Made by a program: the position numbers and the translations under genes. From positions 248,001 to 312,000 of the forward strand of contig NZ_BMQY01000001.1 of NCBI RefSeq assembly GCF_014648355.1: a stretch of DNA of 64,000 nucleotides, written 5' to 3'. How positions within the stretch are numbered: the first letter of the stretch is position 1; every line of letters begins with the position of its first letter. The notes under the pieces were generated by a model. It was given only the letters and a program-made list of their open reading frames with translations, was not told the DNA's origin and searched no databases. Of this stretch, positions 41,489-51,972 are shown piece by piece. The DNA comes from Couchioplanes azureus (lineage in GTDB: Bacteria; Actinomycetota; Actinomycetes; Mycobacteriales; Micromonosporaceae).

Positions 41489-43054
41489 TCAGGACTCGCC
41501 GGGAGCGATCGCGGGCAGGGACACCCGGAACGTGGCGCCCTGACCCGGCTCGCTGACGACCTCCACGGTGCCGTGGTGGGCCCGTACGATCGCCGCCACG
41601 ATGGCGAGGCCGAGGCCCGTGCCGGTGGCATCCCCGTCGGTGCGCCGGGTCCTCGCCTCGTCCGCCCGGTAGAACCGCTCGAAGACGTGTTCGCGCTGCT
41701 CGGGCTTGAGCCCGGGCCCGGTGTCGGCGATCTCGATCACCACCCGGTCGCCCGGCGCGGTCGACAGCGACAGCTTCACGGAGGCGTCCGGCGGCGTGTG
41801 CACCAGGGCGTTGGTCATGAGGTTGCCGATCACCTGCCGCAGCCGCGCGTCGTCCCCGTACGCGATCAGCCGCTCCGGCTCGTCACGCAGGTCGAGCTCG
41901 ATCGTCCGGTCCGGCGCGGTGGCCCGCGCGGCGTGCACGGCGTCCAGCGCGAGCACAGGAAGCTCCACCGGCGCGAGGGTGACCGGCCGCTCCCGGTCCA
42001 GCCGGGCGAGCAGCAGCAGATCCTCCACGAGCAGGCCCATGCGGGCGGCCTCGTCCTCGATCCGGCGCAGGATGCGGGCAGTGTCCTCGGGGGCGGCCAC
42101 CGCGCCCTGGCGGTAGAGCTCGGCGAACCCGCGGATGGACGTCAACGGGGTCCGCAGCTCGTGCGAGGCGTCCGCGATGAACTGCCGCATCTTCGACTCG
42201 GAGCGCACCGCCCGCGCCTCGGAGGCGCGGGCGGCCTCGGCGGCGTCGCGGGCCTGCGACTCCGCGGCCCGGGCGGCGGTCTCGGAGAGCGCGCGGGCGG
42301 TGAAGGCCGCCTCGATCTGGGCGAGCATCGCGTTCAACGCCCGGGACAGCCGGCCCAGCTCGGTCTGCGGCTCCCCCTCGTCGGGCTCGGGATCGGGCAC
42401 GCGCTGGGTGAGGTCCCCGGCCGCGATGGCCGCGGCGGTGCGCTCGATCTGCAACAGCGGGATCAGGCTCTGCCGGACGATGGCGGCGCCGATCGCGGCG
42501 AGGGCGAAGAGCACGCCGGCGCCGACCAGGACGTCCACCCAGACCAGCCGCGAGATCGCGTCGTCGATGCCGACCAGCCGCTGCCCGACGTGCTGCACCG
42601 ACCCGTCCGCGTAGGTGACCAGCATCCGCCAGTGCACCTGGCCGTCGGCAGAGCTCACCGTGTACGGCTTGTCGACGTGCCGGTTGACGTCGTCGAGCCC
42701 CTTCACCAGGGGAGGCAGCTGCGAGCGGTCGAGCGACGGGTCGTACTTCTCCTCGTCGGGGTCACCGATGCCGTCGACGGTGGTCAGGTTGTAGTAGTAG
42801 TCGGCGGGAAGGATGATCCAAACGTTGGTTTTCCGCTCGTTCCGCTCGTCGACCAGCTCGGTGAAGCGCACCAGCTGCGCGTCCAGCCGACTGATCATGT
42901 AACTGTGCAGCGCATACGTGCTCGCCGCGCTGATCAGGGTCAGCGCGGCGAAGACCAGGACGAGCACGGCCGCGACCAGCTTGGTGCGCAGGGGCACCCG
43001 GCGGAGCCCGGTCTGCAGCGGGACGTGACTGCGGACCCGGTCGGTGAGGGTCAC
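41489..43054 (-). CDS. Sensor histidine kinase
   Basis: A 521-residue membrane kinase. Two membrane helices (~25-48 and ~170-195) bracket a ~120-residue extracellular domain. A HAMP domain (~195-250), an Ala-rich coiled coil, HisKA with the phospho-acceptor His298 in SHELRTPLTSIRG, and a HATPase domain (NLMTNALVHT, ADTGPGLKPEQ, GTGLGLAIV) follow. The GTG start lies 7 bases after the response-regulator stop. The order regulator-kinase-htrA in one direction resembles MprA-MprB-PepD of mycobacteria, suggesting envelope-stress sensing (inference). Confidence 0.92.
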   Translation of the reverse strand: MTLTDRVRSHVPLQTGLRRVPLRTKLVAAVLVLVFAALTLISAASTYALHSYMISRLDAQLVRFTELVDERNERKTNVWIILPADYYYNLTTVDGIGDPDEEKYDPSLDRSQLPPLVKGLDDVNRHVDKPYTVSSADGQVHWRMLVTYADGSVQHVGQRLVGIDDAISRLVWVDVLVGAGVLFALAAIGAAIVRQSLIPLLQIERTAAAIAAGDLTQRVPDPEPDEGEPQTELGRLSRALNAMLAQIEAAFTARALSETAARAAESQARDAAEAARASEARAVRSESKMRQFIADASHELRTPLTSIRGFAELYRQGAVAAPEDTARILRRIEDEAARMGLLVEDLLLLARLDRERPVTLAPVELPVLALDAVHAARATAPDRTIELDLRDEPERLIAYGDDARLRQVIGNLMTNALVHTPPDASVKLSLSTAPGDRVVIEIADTGPGLKPEQREHVFERFYRADEARTRRTDGDATGTGLGLAIVAAIVRAHHGTVEVVSEPGQGATFRVSLPAIAPGES

Positions 43055-43061
43055 CGGTGGC

Positions 43062-43778
43062 TCAGGCGGCCGGTTTGCGCAGGACGTACCCGACGCCGCG
43101 GAGCGTGTGGATCAGGCGCGGCTGCACGTTGTCCACCTTGCGCCGCAGATAGGAGATGTACGACTCCACGATGTTGTCGTCGCCCCGGAAGTCGTACTTC
43201 CACACGTGGTCGAGGATCTGCGCCTTGGAGAGCACCCGGTTGGCGTTGAGCATCAGATAGCGCAGCAGCTTGAACTCCGTCGGCGAGAGCTGCACGCGCT
43301 GGCCCGCGCGGTAGACCTCGTGCGTCTCCTCGTCGAGCTCGAGGTCGGCGAAGACCAGGCGCGAGGGCTCCTCGTCGCCGGCGTTCGTGCGGCGCAGCAC
43401 CGCCCGGATGCGCGCGGTGAGCTCCTCCAGGCTGAACGGCTTGGTCACGTAGTCGTCGCCGCCGAGGGTGAGGCCGCGGATCTTGTCGTCGGTGCCGTCG
43501 CGGGCGGTCAGGAAGACGACCGGCGTGCGGGCGCCACCCTCGCGCATGAGCCGGATGACCTCGAAGCCGTCGAGGTCGGGCAGCATCACGTCCAGGACGA
43601 CGAGGTCGGGGGTGGCGCTCTTGGCCGCGCTCACGGCGGCGCTGCCGCTGGTCGCGGTGCTGACGTCGAACCCGGCGAAACGCAGGCTGGCGGAGAGCAG
43701 CTCGAGGATGTTGGCGTCGTCCTCGACGACGAGGAGCTTCGCCTCGGTCTGCTTCCCCTGGGTCTGTGTGGCGGCCAT
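43062..43778 (-). CDS. OmpR-family response regulator
   Basis: A 238-residue regulator: receiver domain with EDD acidic pocket, phospho-Asp in VVLDVMLPD (about residue 63), Thr in FLTARDG and Lys in YVTKPFS, then a winged helix (LSPTEFKLLRYLM and VESYISYLRRKVD). It controls transcription as a dimer after phosphorylation by the kinase downstream. Start ATG 43778 is preferred (MAATQTQ), but GTG 43793 and ATG 43787 are in frame and none has a strong ribosome site. Confidence 0.92.
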   Translation of the reverse strand: MAATQTQGKQTEAKLLVVEDDANILELLSASLRFAGFDVSTATSGSAAVSAAKSATPDLVVLDVMLPDLDGFEVIRLMREGGARTPVVFLTARDGTDDKIRGLTLGGDDYVTKPFSLEELTARIRAVLRRTNAGDEEPSRLVFADLELDEETHEVYRAGQRVQLSPTEFKLLRYLMLNANRVLSKAQILDHVWKYDFRGDDNIVESYISYLRRKVDNVQPRLIHTLRGVGYVLRKPAA

Positions 43779-43845
43779 GGCCACCATCTTCACGCAGATC
43801 GCTGCACCGGCGCTGCACGCCGCCTGAAAGTTTTCTGTGAGGCCG

Positions 43846-44613
43846 TCAGGCGGCGAGATCGAACGTCGTGGCCCGGACTCCGGCGGACGCCTGCGCGGCC
43901 CGGGCCAGGGAACGCCGGTCCGCGCCCGGCTCGGGACGCAACGCCGGGGCGCCGACGAGGGTCACCGTCAGGTCCCGCAGGGCCGCCACCCGGCGTACCG
44001 ACGCCCACAGCGTGTCGTCGCCGATGAAGGACGCCGACGGTGACCCGTACCGGATGGAGATCGGGACCACGGCGGCGCGCGCGTCGACCGCGGCCTGGAA
44101 CACCGCGGGCCGGAAGCGGCCGCCCTCGGCGCCGCAGAACGTCGTGCCCTCGGGGAAGACCGCGACCGAGCGGCCGGCCCGCAGCGCGGCGGTGACCTCG
44201 GCGACCGTCTCCGGCAGGCGCCTCGGCCGGTCCCGGTCGACGAAGATCGCGCCGGCCGACCGGGCGATCCTGCCCACCGCCGGCCAGGTGCCGACCTCTC
44301 GCTTGGCCACCAGCGTGACCGGCGCCACGGCCAACAACGCCAGCACGTCGAGCCACGAGATGTGGTTGGCCACGAGCAGGCTGCCCGGCTTCGGAACGGG
44401 ACCGCGCCACACCAGCCGCACCCCCAGAGCCGCCAGCAGGCCGCGGGCCACCCTCCGGACCGCGCCGCCGCGCAGCAGCGGCACCAGGACCAACCCCCCG
44501 GCAAGTACGGCGGCAACCGCACCCAACCGCAGCACCGTGGCGAGCCCGCCCACGGCGTCGTCCCCGCCCGGCCGGCACCGCGGCCCGCACGACGACACCG
44601 GCTGCCAGGTCAT
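43846..44613 (-). CDS. PlsC-type acyltransferase, OlsA-like
   Basis: A 255-residue membrane acyltransferase. A membrane helix near residue 30-55 precedes the PlsC domain: NHISWLDVLALL (HX4D), AGAIFVDRDRPRRLPETV, FPEGTTFCG and a final RYGSP/P motif region (VVPISIRYGSP). Its ATG overlaps the stop of the OlsB-like gene, and OlsB/OlsA pairs make ornithine lipids: OlsB adds a 3-hydroxyacyl group to ornithine and OlsA O-acylates it. By itself it could also be an ordinary lysophosphatidate acyltransferase; the context favours OlsA. Confidence 0.82.
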   Translation of the reverse strand: MTWQPVSSCGPRCRPGGDDAVGGLATVLRLGAVAAVLAGGLVLVPLLRGGAVRRVARGLLAALGVRLVWRGPVPKPGSLLVANHISWLDVLALLAVAPVTLVAKREVGTWPAVGRIARSAGAIFVDRDRPRRLPETVAEVTAALRAGRSVAVFPEGTTFCGAEGGRFRPAVFQAAVDARAAVVPISIRYGSPSASFIGDDTLWASVRRVAALRDLTVTLVGAPALRPEPGADRRSLARAAQASAGVRATTFDLAA

Positions 44614-45374
44614 CGCGTCGCCCCGAGGAAGTGCCGCCGGTAACGGGGATCCATCCGGTCCATGGAGAACAGCACGTAGAAGTCGGCACAGTCGAAGTCC
44701 GGGTCGTACGCGGGCTCGCCACACACCCAGCTCCCCAGCCGCAGGTAGCCCTTGAGCAGCGGCGGCGGCTGCACCCGGGGGTCGCCCGCGAGCTCGGTCC
44801 CGGCGAGCCAGTTCCGGCGCGGCTGCACCCGCAGGGCCGGTGGGGACAGGTGCTTGTCGCGCACCCGGGCCCAGACCCCGGCCGCGGTGTGTCCGCCGTC
44901 GGCCAGCGGCACCGAGGCGCAGCCGCCCAGCCAGCGCAGGTTGTGCAGGTGCAGGTAGCGCGCGATGCCGGCCCACATCAGGTTGACCACCGCGCCGGAG
45001 CGGTGGTCGGGGTGCACGCACGACCGGCCGGTCTCCACGAGCTGCTCCCGCAGCGGGCTCAGGCCGCTCATGATGAACTCGCCGTCGCCGTAGCGGCGCC
45101 CGGCGCGCTCGGCGGCCCGCGGGGTCATCATCCGGTAGGTGCCGACCACGTCGCCGGTCGCGTCGTCGCGCACGATCAGGTGGTCGCAGAACTCGTCGAA
45201 CTCGTCGCAGTCCCGCCCGTCGGGCGTCGCGCCGCGCAGGGTGGCGCCGAGCTCGGTGGCGAAGACGTCGTGGCGCAGGCGCTGCGCGGCCGCGACGAGG
45301 CTGGCGTCGTCGGCGATGAGGAGCGAGTAGCCGCTGGTCCCGGTGGGTGCGGCGGCGGTCATCAGTACCGTCAT
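44610..45374 (-). CDS. OlsB-like N-acyltransferase (GNAT fold)
   Basis: A 254-residue acyl-ACP-dependent N-acyltransferase of the OlsB type. It has RLRHDVFATELGATLRG, DEFDEFCDHLIV, DVVGTYRMM, a GLSPLREQLVETGRSCVHPDHR core and a C-terminal YDPDFDCADFYVLFSMDRM. It is predicted to form lyso-ornithine lipid. It is coupled with the PlsC-type gene downstream. The start is uncertain (ATG 45374 or ATG 45362); neither shows a Shine-Dalgarno, so the mRNA may be leaderless. Confidence 0.85.
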   Translation of the reverse strand: MTVLMTAAAPTGTSGYSLLIADDASLVAAAQRLRHDVFATELGATLRGATPDGRDCDEFDEFCDHLIVRDDATGDVVGTYRMMTPRAAERAGRRYGDGEFIMSGLSPLREQLVETGRSCVHPDHRSGAVVNLMWAGIARYLHLHNLRWLGGCASVPLADGGHTAAGVWARVRDKHLSPPALRVQPRRNWLAGTELAGDPRVQPPPLLKGYLRLGSWVCGEPAYDPDFDCADFYVLFSMDRMDPRYRRHFLGATR

Positions 45375-45478
45375 GAAACTTGTGTAAGGCTCGCGATCGC
45401 CGGGGGCGTGGCGCACCGGGTGGTGGTGGATGACCGGCAAGTGAACGCCTTGTCGTACCGGCGTGAGATGGTCTGGCC

Positions 45479-46129
45479 ATGCTGATTCCCGCGCGTTTCA
45501 ACGGTCCGCCCGGTTCCGGCAACGGCGGCTGGTCCGCCGGCACCTTCGCCGTCGAGGCCGGTGCGGGCGCCGACGGCCGGGCGTTCGAGGTGACGCTGCG
45601 CGTGCCGCCCCCGCTGGAGACCCCGCTCACCCTGTCGGGGACCAAGGTGCTCGATCCGGCGGGCACGCTCGTCGCCGAGGTGACGGCGGACGCCGACGCC
45701 GGTCCGGGAGTGCCCGTCGCGGCGCCCGGCGACGCGGGTCCCTACCCCGGTTTCACGGACCACCCCTTCCCCGGGTGCTACGTCTGCGGCCCGGAGCACC
45801 CCGCCGGCCTGCGCATCTTCCCCGGCCCCCTGCCGGACGGGCGGATGGCCGCCGCGTGGGAGGTCCCGCCGGACGTCACGGTGGCGACGATGTGGGCGGC
45901 GCTCGACTGCCCGGGCGGCTGGTCCGCCCTGCAGACCGGCCGCGTCTTCGTGCTCGGCCGGATCGCGGTGGCGGTCGATGCGCTGCCCGCGCCGGGCGAC
46001 CGGTGCGTGGTCGTGGGCGCCCCGGTCGGCGCCGAGGGGCGCAAGGCAGTGGTTGATTCGACCGTGTACGCCCCGGACGGCTCCCCGCTCGCCCGAGGAC
46101 GGGCCACATGGATTGCGGTCAACCGGTAA
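45479..46129 (+). CDS. Hotdog-fold-like protein of unknown function
   Basis: A 216-residue cytoplasmic protein. It has HPFPGCYVCGPEHPAGLRIF in the centre and a C-terminal VVVGAPVGAEGRKAVVDSTVY, which is like one strand-helix-strand unit of thioesterase-superfamily hotdog proteins, duplicated. I do not recognise a specific family. It diverges from the OlsB gene and precedes the ABC transporter by 30 bp. Confidence 0.65.
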   Translation: MLIPARFNGPPGSGNGGWSAGTFAVEAGAGADGRAFEVTLRVPPPLETPLTLSGTKVLDPAGTLVAEVTADADAGPGVPVAAPGDAGPYPGFTDHPFPGCYVCGPEHPAGLRIFPGPLPDGRMAAAWEVPPDVTVATMWAALDCPGGWSALQTGRVFVLGRIAVAVDALPAPGDRCVVVGAPVGAEGRKAVVDSTVYAPDGSPLARGRATWIAVNR

Positions 46130-46159
46130 CTTGATCTATTCAACGACGGGGAGGAACCA

Positions 46160-47080
46160 GTGGCGACAGCCGGCCAGGGAGAGATCGTGGTCTCCCAGCT
46201 CACCAAGCAATACAAGAAACTACGGGCGGTCGACAACCTGTCGTTCACCGTACGGCCCGGCCGCGTGACCGGTTTCCTCGGTCCCAACGGCGCCGGCAAG
46301 ACCACCACCCTGCGGATGATGCTCGGGCTGGTCCGGCCCACCGCGGGCACGGCCACGTTCTCCGGCGTCCGCTACGTCGACCTCGACCACCCGGTCCGCC
46401 ACGTCGGCGCGGTGCTCGAGGCGTCCAGCGCGCACAAGGGCCGCACCGGCATCAACCACCTGCGGGTCATCTGCGCCTCCGCGGGTCTGCCGCGGCAGGC
46501 CGCCGACGAGGCGCTCGCCAAGGTCGGGCTGGCCCCGGCGGCGAAGCGCAAGTTCAAGGGCTACTCGCTGGGCATGAAGCAGCGCCTGGGCATCGCGGCA
46601 GCGCTGCTGGGCGACCCGAAGGTGCTGATCCTCGACGAGCCCGCCAACGGCCTCGACCCCGAGGGCATCCGCTGGCTGCGCGACCTGCTCAAGTTCCTGG
46701 CCGCCGAGGGGCGCACGGTGCTCGTCTCCAGCCACCTGCTGGCCGAGATGCAGCAGCTCGCCGACGACGTCGTGATCATCGCGGCGGGCCGGCTGGTCCG
46801 CCAGGGTCCGGTCGACGAGGTGCTCGGCTCGATGGCCGGGCTGACCCAGGTCCGGGTGCGCACCCCGCGGGCCGCCGACCTGGCCGCGGCGCTGTCCGCG
46901 CAGCAGGCCAGCGTCACCACGCTGCCCGACGAGACCCTGATGGTGACCGGCCTGGAGCCGGCCCGGGTGGGCAACATCGCCTTCACCGCCGGGATCGAGC
47001 TGCACGAGCTCACCGGCGAGAAGGCCGACCTCGAACAGGTGTTCCTGCAGCTGACGGCCGGAAAGGCGGGCATCCGATGA
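46160..47080 (+). CDS. ABC transporter ATP-binding protein
   Basis: A 306-residue ATPase of the drug/bacitracin-type (BcrA/DrrA-like) ABC exporters. Walker A GPNGAGKTT, signature YSLGMKQRLGIA and Walker B VLILDEPANGLDPEG are intact. The C-terminal ~90 residues are the regulatory extension of this subgroup. GTG 46160 has GGGAGG 6 bases upstream. It overlaps the permease gene by 4 bp. The substrate is unknown. Confidence 0.93.
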   Translation: MATAGQGEIVVSQLTKQYKKLRAVDNLSFTVRPGRVTGFLGPNGAGKTTTLRMMLGLVRPTAGTATFSGVRYVDLDHPVRHVGAVLEASSAHKGRTGINHLRVICASAGLPRQAADEALAKVGLAPAAKRKFKGYSLGMKQRLGIAAALLGDPKVLILDEPANGLDPEGIRWLRDLLKFLAAEGRTVLVSSHLLAEMQQLADDVVIIAAGRLVRQGPVDEVLGSMAGLTQVRVRTPRAADLAAALSAQQASVTTLPDETLMVTGLEPARVGNIAFTAGIELHELTGEKADLEQVFLQLTAGKAGIR

Positions 47081-47907
47081 ACCTCGTCCGAGCCGAACTT
47101 CTCAAGATCCGCTCCACCAACACCTGGTGGATCTTCGGTCTCATCGCCCTGCCGCTCTGGGCGGCCGCCCTGCTCTACAACTGGGCCATGAGCGAGTTCC
47201 TCGTGAGCGCGGACAACGCGGGCGAGGGGCTCGAGGGCACCCAGGCCGAGCAGATGCGCGCCGTCTCGGAAACGGTCAACATCGCGAGCAACCTCTTCAC
47301 CAGCGGGCAGTTCTTCGGCCTCCTGGTCGTCCTGGTGCTCGCCGCGATCGTGGTCACCAACGAGTACTTCCACCAGACGGCGACCACCACCTTCCTGGTG
47401 ACGCCCCGCCGCGAGTCGGTGATCCTGGCGAAGCTGGGCGCGGCCGTCATCCTCGGCGCCATCTTCTGGCTGGTCACCACGGTGCTCAACCTGATCGCCG
47501 TGCCGTTCGTGATGGACGCGCTCAACATCGGCACCCAGCTCGGCGAGCCGGCGGTGTGGCGGGCGATCGGGCTCAACGGGCTGGCGTACGCCCTCTGGGC
47601 GATCCTCGGCGTCGGCGCCGGCGTGCTCATCCGCAGCCAGATCGGCGCGGCGATCACGCTCAGCGCCGTGTACGTGGTCGGCTTCACCAGCGTCGCGGGA
47701 GTCTTCGCCCTGCTGACCCAGAAGTTCGGCGAATGGTTCGGCTACCTGCAGGTGCTCGTGCCGTCGACCGCCTCCAATCTCATGATCTCCGGCACGGAGC
47801 TGCCCGGCAGCCCGCCGCGCTGGGTCGGCGCGGTCGTGCTGATCGGGTATGCCCTGTTCCTGGGCGGTCTCGGCACCTGGATCGCGAAGCGGCGCGACGT
47901 CACCTGA
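47077..47907 (+). CDS. ABC transporter permease
   Basis: A 276-residue ABC-2 type permease with about six membrane helices. It opens with MNLVRAELLKIRSTNTWWIF, typical for this class, and has a conserved EYFHQTATTTFLVTPRRESV loop. It pairs with the upstream ATPase (4-bp overlap) to form an exporter of unknown substrate. Confidence 0.9.
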   Translation: MNLVRAELLKIRSTNTWWIFGLIALPLWAAALLYNWAMSEFLVSADNAGEGLEGTQAEQMRAVSETVNIASNLFTSGQFFGLLVVLVLAAIVVTNEYFHQTATTTFLVTPRRESVILAKLGAAVILGAIFWLVTTVLNLIAVPFVMDALNIGTQLGEPAVWRAIGLNGLAYALWAILGVGAGVLIRSQIGAAITLSAVYVVGFTSVAGVFALLTQKFGEWFGYLQVLVPSTASNLMISGTELPGSPPRWVGAVVLIGYALFLGGLGTWIAKRRDVT

Positions 47908-48048
47908 CGTGTCCATCGGGTCACACCGCCCACATCCGCCTCATACCGTAGGTCACAGTCGGGACGTGCGAATGGCTATGCCGATCCCACGGCGTAGCCT
48001 TGACGCCGAATCCTTCGTGCTCTGTGACGAACGTCGCGTGCTGACAAC

Positions 48049-51000
48049 ATGGTGAAAGAGGCGAACACGGAAGTGTCGACCCAGCAGACTTCGCATGAGA
48101 ATCCACTCGCGGATTTCGGTCCCAACGAGTGGATCGTCGACGAGATGTACCAGCGCTATCTGGCCGACCCCACGAGCGTCGACCCCGCCTGGCACGACTT
48201 CTTCGCCGACTACAAGCCGGCCACGGCCTCGGGCTCGATCGCGACGCCCGACGAGGCGACGGCCGCCAACGCGAAGGCCACGGCCGCGAAGGCCGGCACC
48301 GATGCACCCGCCGCCGCGACGGTCGCGCCCGCGAAGCCGGCCGTCCCGGCGGCGCCGGCCGCGACCCCGGCGCCCGCCCCCGCGGCGGCGCCGGCCGCGC
48401 CGAAGGCCGCCCCGGCCCCGGCGAGCGCCAAGGCCGCCGCGAACGGCGCCGTCCCGGCCGACGCCAAGGTGACCACGCTGCGCGGCGTCGCCGCCAAGAT
48501 CGTGCAGAACATGGGCGCCTCCCTCGAGGTGCCGACCGCCACCTCGGTGCGCGCCGTGCCGGCCAAGCTGCTGGTCGACAACCGCATCGTCATCAACAAC
48601 CACCTGGCCCGGGGCCGCGGTGGCAAGGTCAGCTTCACCCACCTCATCGGCTGGGCGCTGGTCCGCTCGGTCATGGCCCACCCGGAGATGAACAACTCCT
48701 TCGCCGAGGTCGACGGCAAGCCCGCCCTCGTGCAGCCGGAGCACATCAACCTCGGCATCGCCATCGACCTGGTCAAGAAGGACGGCTCCCGCACGCTGGT
48801 CGTGCCGTCCGTCAAGAACTGCGAGCAGCTCGACTTCCGGCAGTTCTGGCAGGCGTACGAGGACATCGTCCGGCGGGCCCGCCGCAACGAGCTCACCATG
48901 GACGACTACGCCGGGACGACGATCTCGCTGACCAACCCCGGCGGCATCGGCACGGTGCACTCCATCCCGCGGCTGATGACGGGCCAGAGCGCCATCATCG
49001 GCGTGGGCGCGATGGAGTACCCGGCTCCGTACTCCGGCATGTCCGACGAGACCCTCACCGAGCACGGCGTCAGCAAGGTCACCACGCTGACCAGCACCTA
49101 CGACCACCGGGTCATCCAGGGCGCGCAGTCCGGCGAGTTCCTCAAGACGATGCACGAGCTGCTGCTCGGCGAGCACTCCTTCTACGACGACATCTTCACC
49201 TCGCTGCGCATCCCGTACGAGCCGGTGCGCTGGGTGCGCGACGTCGCCCGGACCTCCGAGGGGCAGATCGACAAGGCCGCCCGGGTGGTCGAGCTGATCC
49301 ACGCGTACCGGGTGCGCGGTCACCTGATGGCCGACACCGACCCGCTCGAGTTCAAGATCCGCCGGCACCCCGACCTGGACGTGCTCCAGCACGGGCTGAC
49401 CCTGTGGGACCTCGACCGGACCTTCCCGGTCGGCGGCTTCGCCGGCAAGCAGAAGATGCGGCTGCGCGACGTGCTCGGCGTGCTGCGCGACACCTACTGC
49501 CGCCGGGTCGGCATCGAGTACATGCACATCCAGGGCCCCGAGGAGCGGCGCTGGATCCAGGACCGGATCGAGATCAAGTACACCAAGCCGAACCAGGACG
49601 AGCAGAAGCACGTCCTCAACCGGCTCAACGCCGCCGAGGCGTTCGAGACCTTCCTGCAGACCAAGTACGTCGGGCAGAAGCGCTTCTCGCTGGAGGGCGG
49701 CGAGTCGCTGATCCCGCTGCTCGACGCCGTCCTGCAGTCGTCGGCCGAGGCCGGCCTCGACGAGATGGTCATCGGCATGGCCCACCGCGGGCGGCTCAAC
49801 GTGCTCGCGAACATCGTCGGCAAGCCGTACGAGAAGATCTTCAACGAGTTCGAGGGTCAGATGGACCCGAAGTCGGCGCACGGCTCGGGCGACGTCAAGT
49901 ACCACCTCGGCCAGACCGGCAAGTACACGACGCCCGACGGCGAGAACTCCACGACCGTCAGCGTGGTCGCCAACCCGTCCCACCTCGAGGCCGTCGACCC
50001 GGTGCTCGAGGGCATCGTGCGCGCCAAGCAGGACCGCCTCGACCTCGGCCTGCACGGCTACACGGTGCTGCCGGTGCTGGTGCACGGCGACGCCGCGTTC
50101 GCCGGCCAGGGCGTCGTGGCCGAGACGCTGAACCTCTCCCAGCTGCGCGGCTACCGCACCGGCGGCACGGTCCACGTCGTGGTCAACAACCAGGTCGGCT
50201 TCACCACCGCCCCGGAGTACAGCCGCTCGTCGCTCTACTCGACCGACGTGGCCCGCATGATCCAGGCGCCGATCTTCCACGTCAACGGCGACGACCCCGA
50301 GGCCGTCGTCCGCGTCGCCAAGCTGGCCTTCGAATACCGCCAGGCGTTCAACAAGGACGTCGTCATCGACCTGGTCTGCTACCGCCGCCGCGGCCACAAC
50401 GAGGGCGACGACCCGTCGATGACCAACCCGCGGATGTACCAGATCATCGACACCAAGCGCTCGGTCCGCAAGCTCTACACCGAAGAGCTGATCGGCCGCG
50501 GCGACATCACCGTGGACGACGCCCAGGAGCAGCTGCGCGACTACCAGTCGCAGCTGGAGAAGGTCTTCAAGGCGACCCGCGACGCGGCGGGTTCCCCGCC
50601 CCGGGTGCGCCCGGCCCCCGGCGACGAGCCGGAGCCCCAGGTGGACACCGCGATCGACGCGGGCGTGGTGAAGTCGATCGGCCAGGCGCACATCGAACTC
50701 CCCGAGGGCTTCACCCCGCACAAGCGGGTGCAGCAGCTCCTCGAACGGCGCGCCAAGATGGCCACCGAGGGCGGCATCGACTGGGGCTTCGGCGAGCTGA
50801 TCGCCTTCGGCTCCCTGCTCACCCAGGGCGTCACCGTCCGGCTCGCCGGCCAGGACTCGCGCCGGGGCACCTTCACCTCCCGGCACGCCTCGATCGTCGA
50901 CGCCAAGACCGGCGACGACTTCCTGCCGCTGTCCACGCTGGCCACCGGCAACGCCCGCTTCTTCGTCCACGACTCGCTGCTCAGCGAGTACGCGGCCATG

Positions 51001-51816
51001 GGCTTCGAGTACGGCTACTCGGTGGAGAACCCGGACGCGCTGGTCCTCTGGGAGGCCCAGTTCGGCGACTTCGTCAACGGCGCTCAGTCGATCGTGGACG
51101 AGTTCATCTCCTCCGGTGAGGCCAAGTGGGGGCAGCAGTCGTCGCTCGTACTGCTGCTGCCGCACGGCATGGAGGGCCAGGGCCCGGACCACTCGTCCGG
51201 CCGGCCGGAGCGGTTCCTGCAGCTCTGCGCGCAGGACAACATGCGCGTGGCCAACCCGACCACCCCGGCGAACTACTTCCACCTGCTGCGCCGCCAGGCG
51301 CTGTCGACCAAGCGCAAGCCGCTGGTCGTCTTCTCGCCCAAGTCCCTGCTGCGCCACAAGCTCGCGGTGTCGTCGGTCGCCGACTTCACCAGCGGCACGT
51401 TCCAGCCGGTGCTGGGCGACGCCGGGATCAACGGCACGCCGCTGGACGCCTCGGCGGTCAAGCGGGTCCTGCTCTGCTCGGGCAAGGTCTACTACGACCT
51501 GTTCCAGGCCCGCGCCGAGCGCGGCAGCACCGACACGGCGATCATCCGGATGGAGCAGATCTACCCGCTGCCCGTCGCGGAGCTCAAGGCCGTGCTGAAC
51601 CAGTTCCCCGAGGCCGAGGACTTCGCCTGGGTGCAGGAGGAGCCGGCCAACCAGGGCGCCTGGTCGTTCGTGGCGCTCAACCTCCTGGAGCACCTGGAGG
51701 GCGTGCGCCTGCGCCGCATCTCGCGTCCCGCGGCGGCCGCGCCCGCGGTCGGCTCGGCGAAGATGCACGAGGCCGAGCAGTCGGCCCTGATCGAGGCGGC
51801 GTTGCCGCGCCCGTAA
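48049..51816 (+). CDS. kgd: Multifunctional 2-oxoglutarate metabolism enzyme (Kgd/SucA-E2 fusion)
   Basis: A 1255-residue fusion typical of actinobacteria. The N-terminal stretch [19 protein letters not shown] is followed by an Ala/Pro-rich linker (~55-145), an E2-like succinyltransferase domain (~150-385, with [12 protein letters not shown] and the catalytic [16 protein letters not shown]), and a thiamine diphosphate E1 domain (~390-1255, [50 protein letters not shown]). It decarboxylates 2-oxoglutarate as decarboxylase, carboligase or E1 of the dehydrogenase complex. ATG 48049 or GTG 48073 may be the start. Mycobacterial Kgd is inhibited by GarA. Confidence 0.97.
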   Translation: MVKEANTEVSTQQTSHENPLADFGPNEWIVDEMYQRYLADPTSVDPAWHDFFADYKPATASGSIATPDEATAANAKATAAKAGTDAPAAATVAPAKPAVPAAPAATPAPAPAAAPAAPKAAPAPASAKAAANGAVPADAKVTTLRGVAAKIVQNMGASLEVPTATSVRAVPAKLLVDNRIVINNHLARGRGGKVSFTHLIGWALVRSVMAHPEMNNSFAEVDGKPALVQPEHINLGIAIDLVKKDGSRTLVVPSVKNCEQLDFRQFWQAYEDIVRRARRNELTMDDYAGTTISLTNPGGIGTVHSIPRLMTGQSAIIGVGAMEYPAPYSGMSDETLTEHGVSKVTTLTSTYDHRVIQGAQSGEFLKTMHELLLGEHSFYDDIFTSLRIPYEPVRWVRDVARTSEGQIDKAARVVELIHAYRVRGHLMADTDPLEFKIRRHPDLDVLQHGLTLWDLDRTFPVGGFAGKQKMRLRDVLGVLRDTYCRRVGIEYMHIQGPEERRWIQDRIEIKYTKPNQDEQKHVLNRLNAAEAFETFLQTKYVGQKRFSLEGGESLIPLLDAVLQSSAEAGLDEMVIGMAHRGRLNVLANIVGKPYEKIFNEFEGQMDPKSAHGSGDVKYHLGQTGKYTTPDGENSTTVSVVANPSHLEAVDPVLEGIVRAKQDRLDLGLHGYTVLPVLVHGDAAFAGQGVVAETLNLSQLRGYRTGGTVHVVVNNQVGFTTAPEYSRSSLYSTDVARMIQAPIFHVNGDDPEAVVRVAKLAFEYRQAFNKDVVIDLVCYRRRGHNEGDDPSMTNPRMYQIIDTKRSVRKLYTEELIGRGDITVDDAQEQLRDYQSQLEKVFKATRDAAGSPPRVRPAPGDEPEPQVDTAIDAGVVKSIGQAHIELPEGFTPHKRVQQLLERRAKMATEGGIDWGFGELIAFGSLLTQGVTVRLAGQDSRRGTFTSRHASIVDAKTGDDFLPLSTLATGNARFFVHDSLLSEYAAMGFEYGYSVENPDALVLWEAQFGDFVNGAQSIVDEFISSGEAKWGQQSSLVLLLPHGMEGQGPDHSSGRPERFLQLCAQDNMRVANPTTPANYFHLLRRQALSTKRKPLVVFSPKSLLRHKLAVSSVADFTSGTFQPVLGDAGINGTPLDASAVKRVLLCSGKVYYDLFQARAERGSTDTAIIRMEQIYPLPVAELKAVLNQFPEAEDFAWVQEEPANQGAWSFVALNLLEHLEGVRLRRISRPAAAAPAVGSAKMHEAEQSALIEAALPRP

Positions 51817-51829
51817 GGCGATCGACGAT

Positions 51830-51858
51830 GGGGCGCCTTGCCGGTGGCAAGGCGCCCC
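51830..51858 (+). terminator. Hairpin terminator after kgd
   Basis: GGGGCGCCTTGCC / GGCAAGGCGCCCC arms (13 bp) with a 3-base loop, 14 bp after the kgd stop. Confidence 0.85.
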
Positions 51859-51972
51859 TCGGTCGTTCCGGGGCGTCGTCGTGCCGCGCCGAACCCATTG
51901 TCGAGTCCGACTCCGGCACCGGTGCGGCGGCATTTCATTGCTCTCGTGGCATGCCGCGCGTACATTCCGATC

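Noticed and set aside
47953..51933. 1326-codon minus-strand ORF opposite kgd
   Set aside because: Antisense shadow of a highly conserved enzyme; no recognisable domain.
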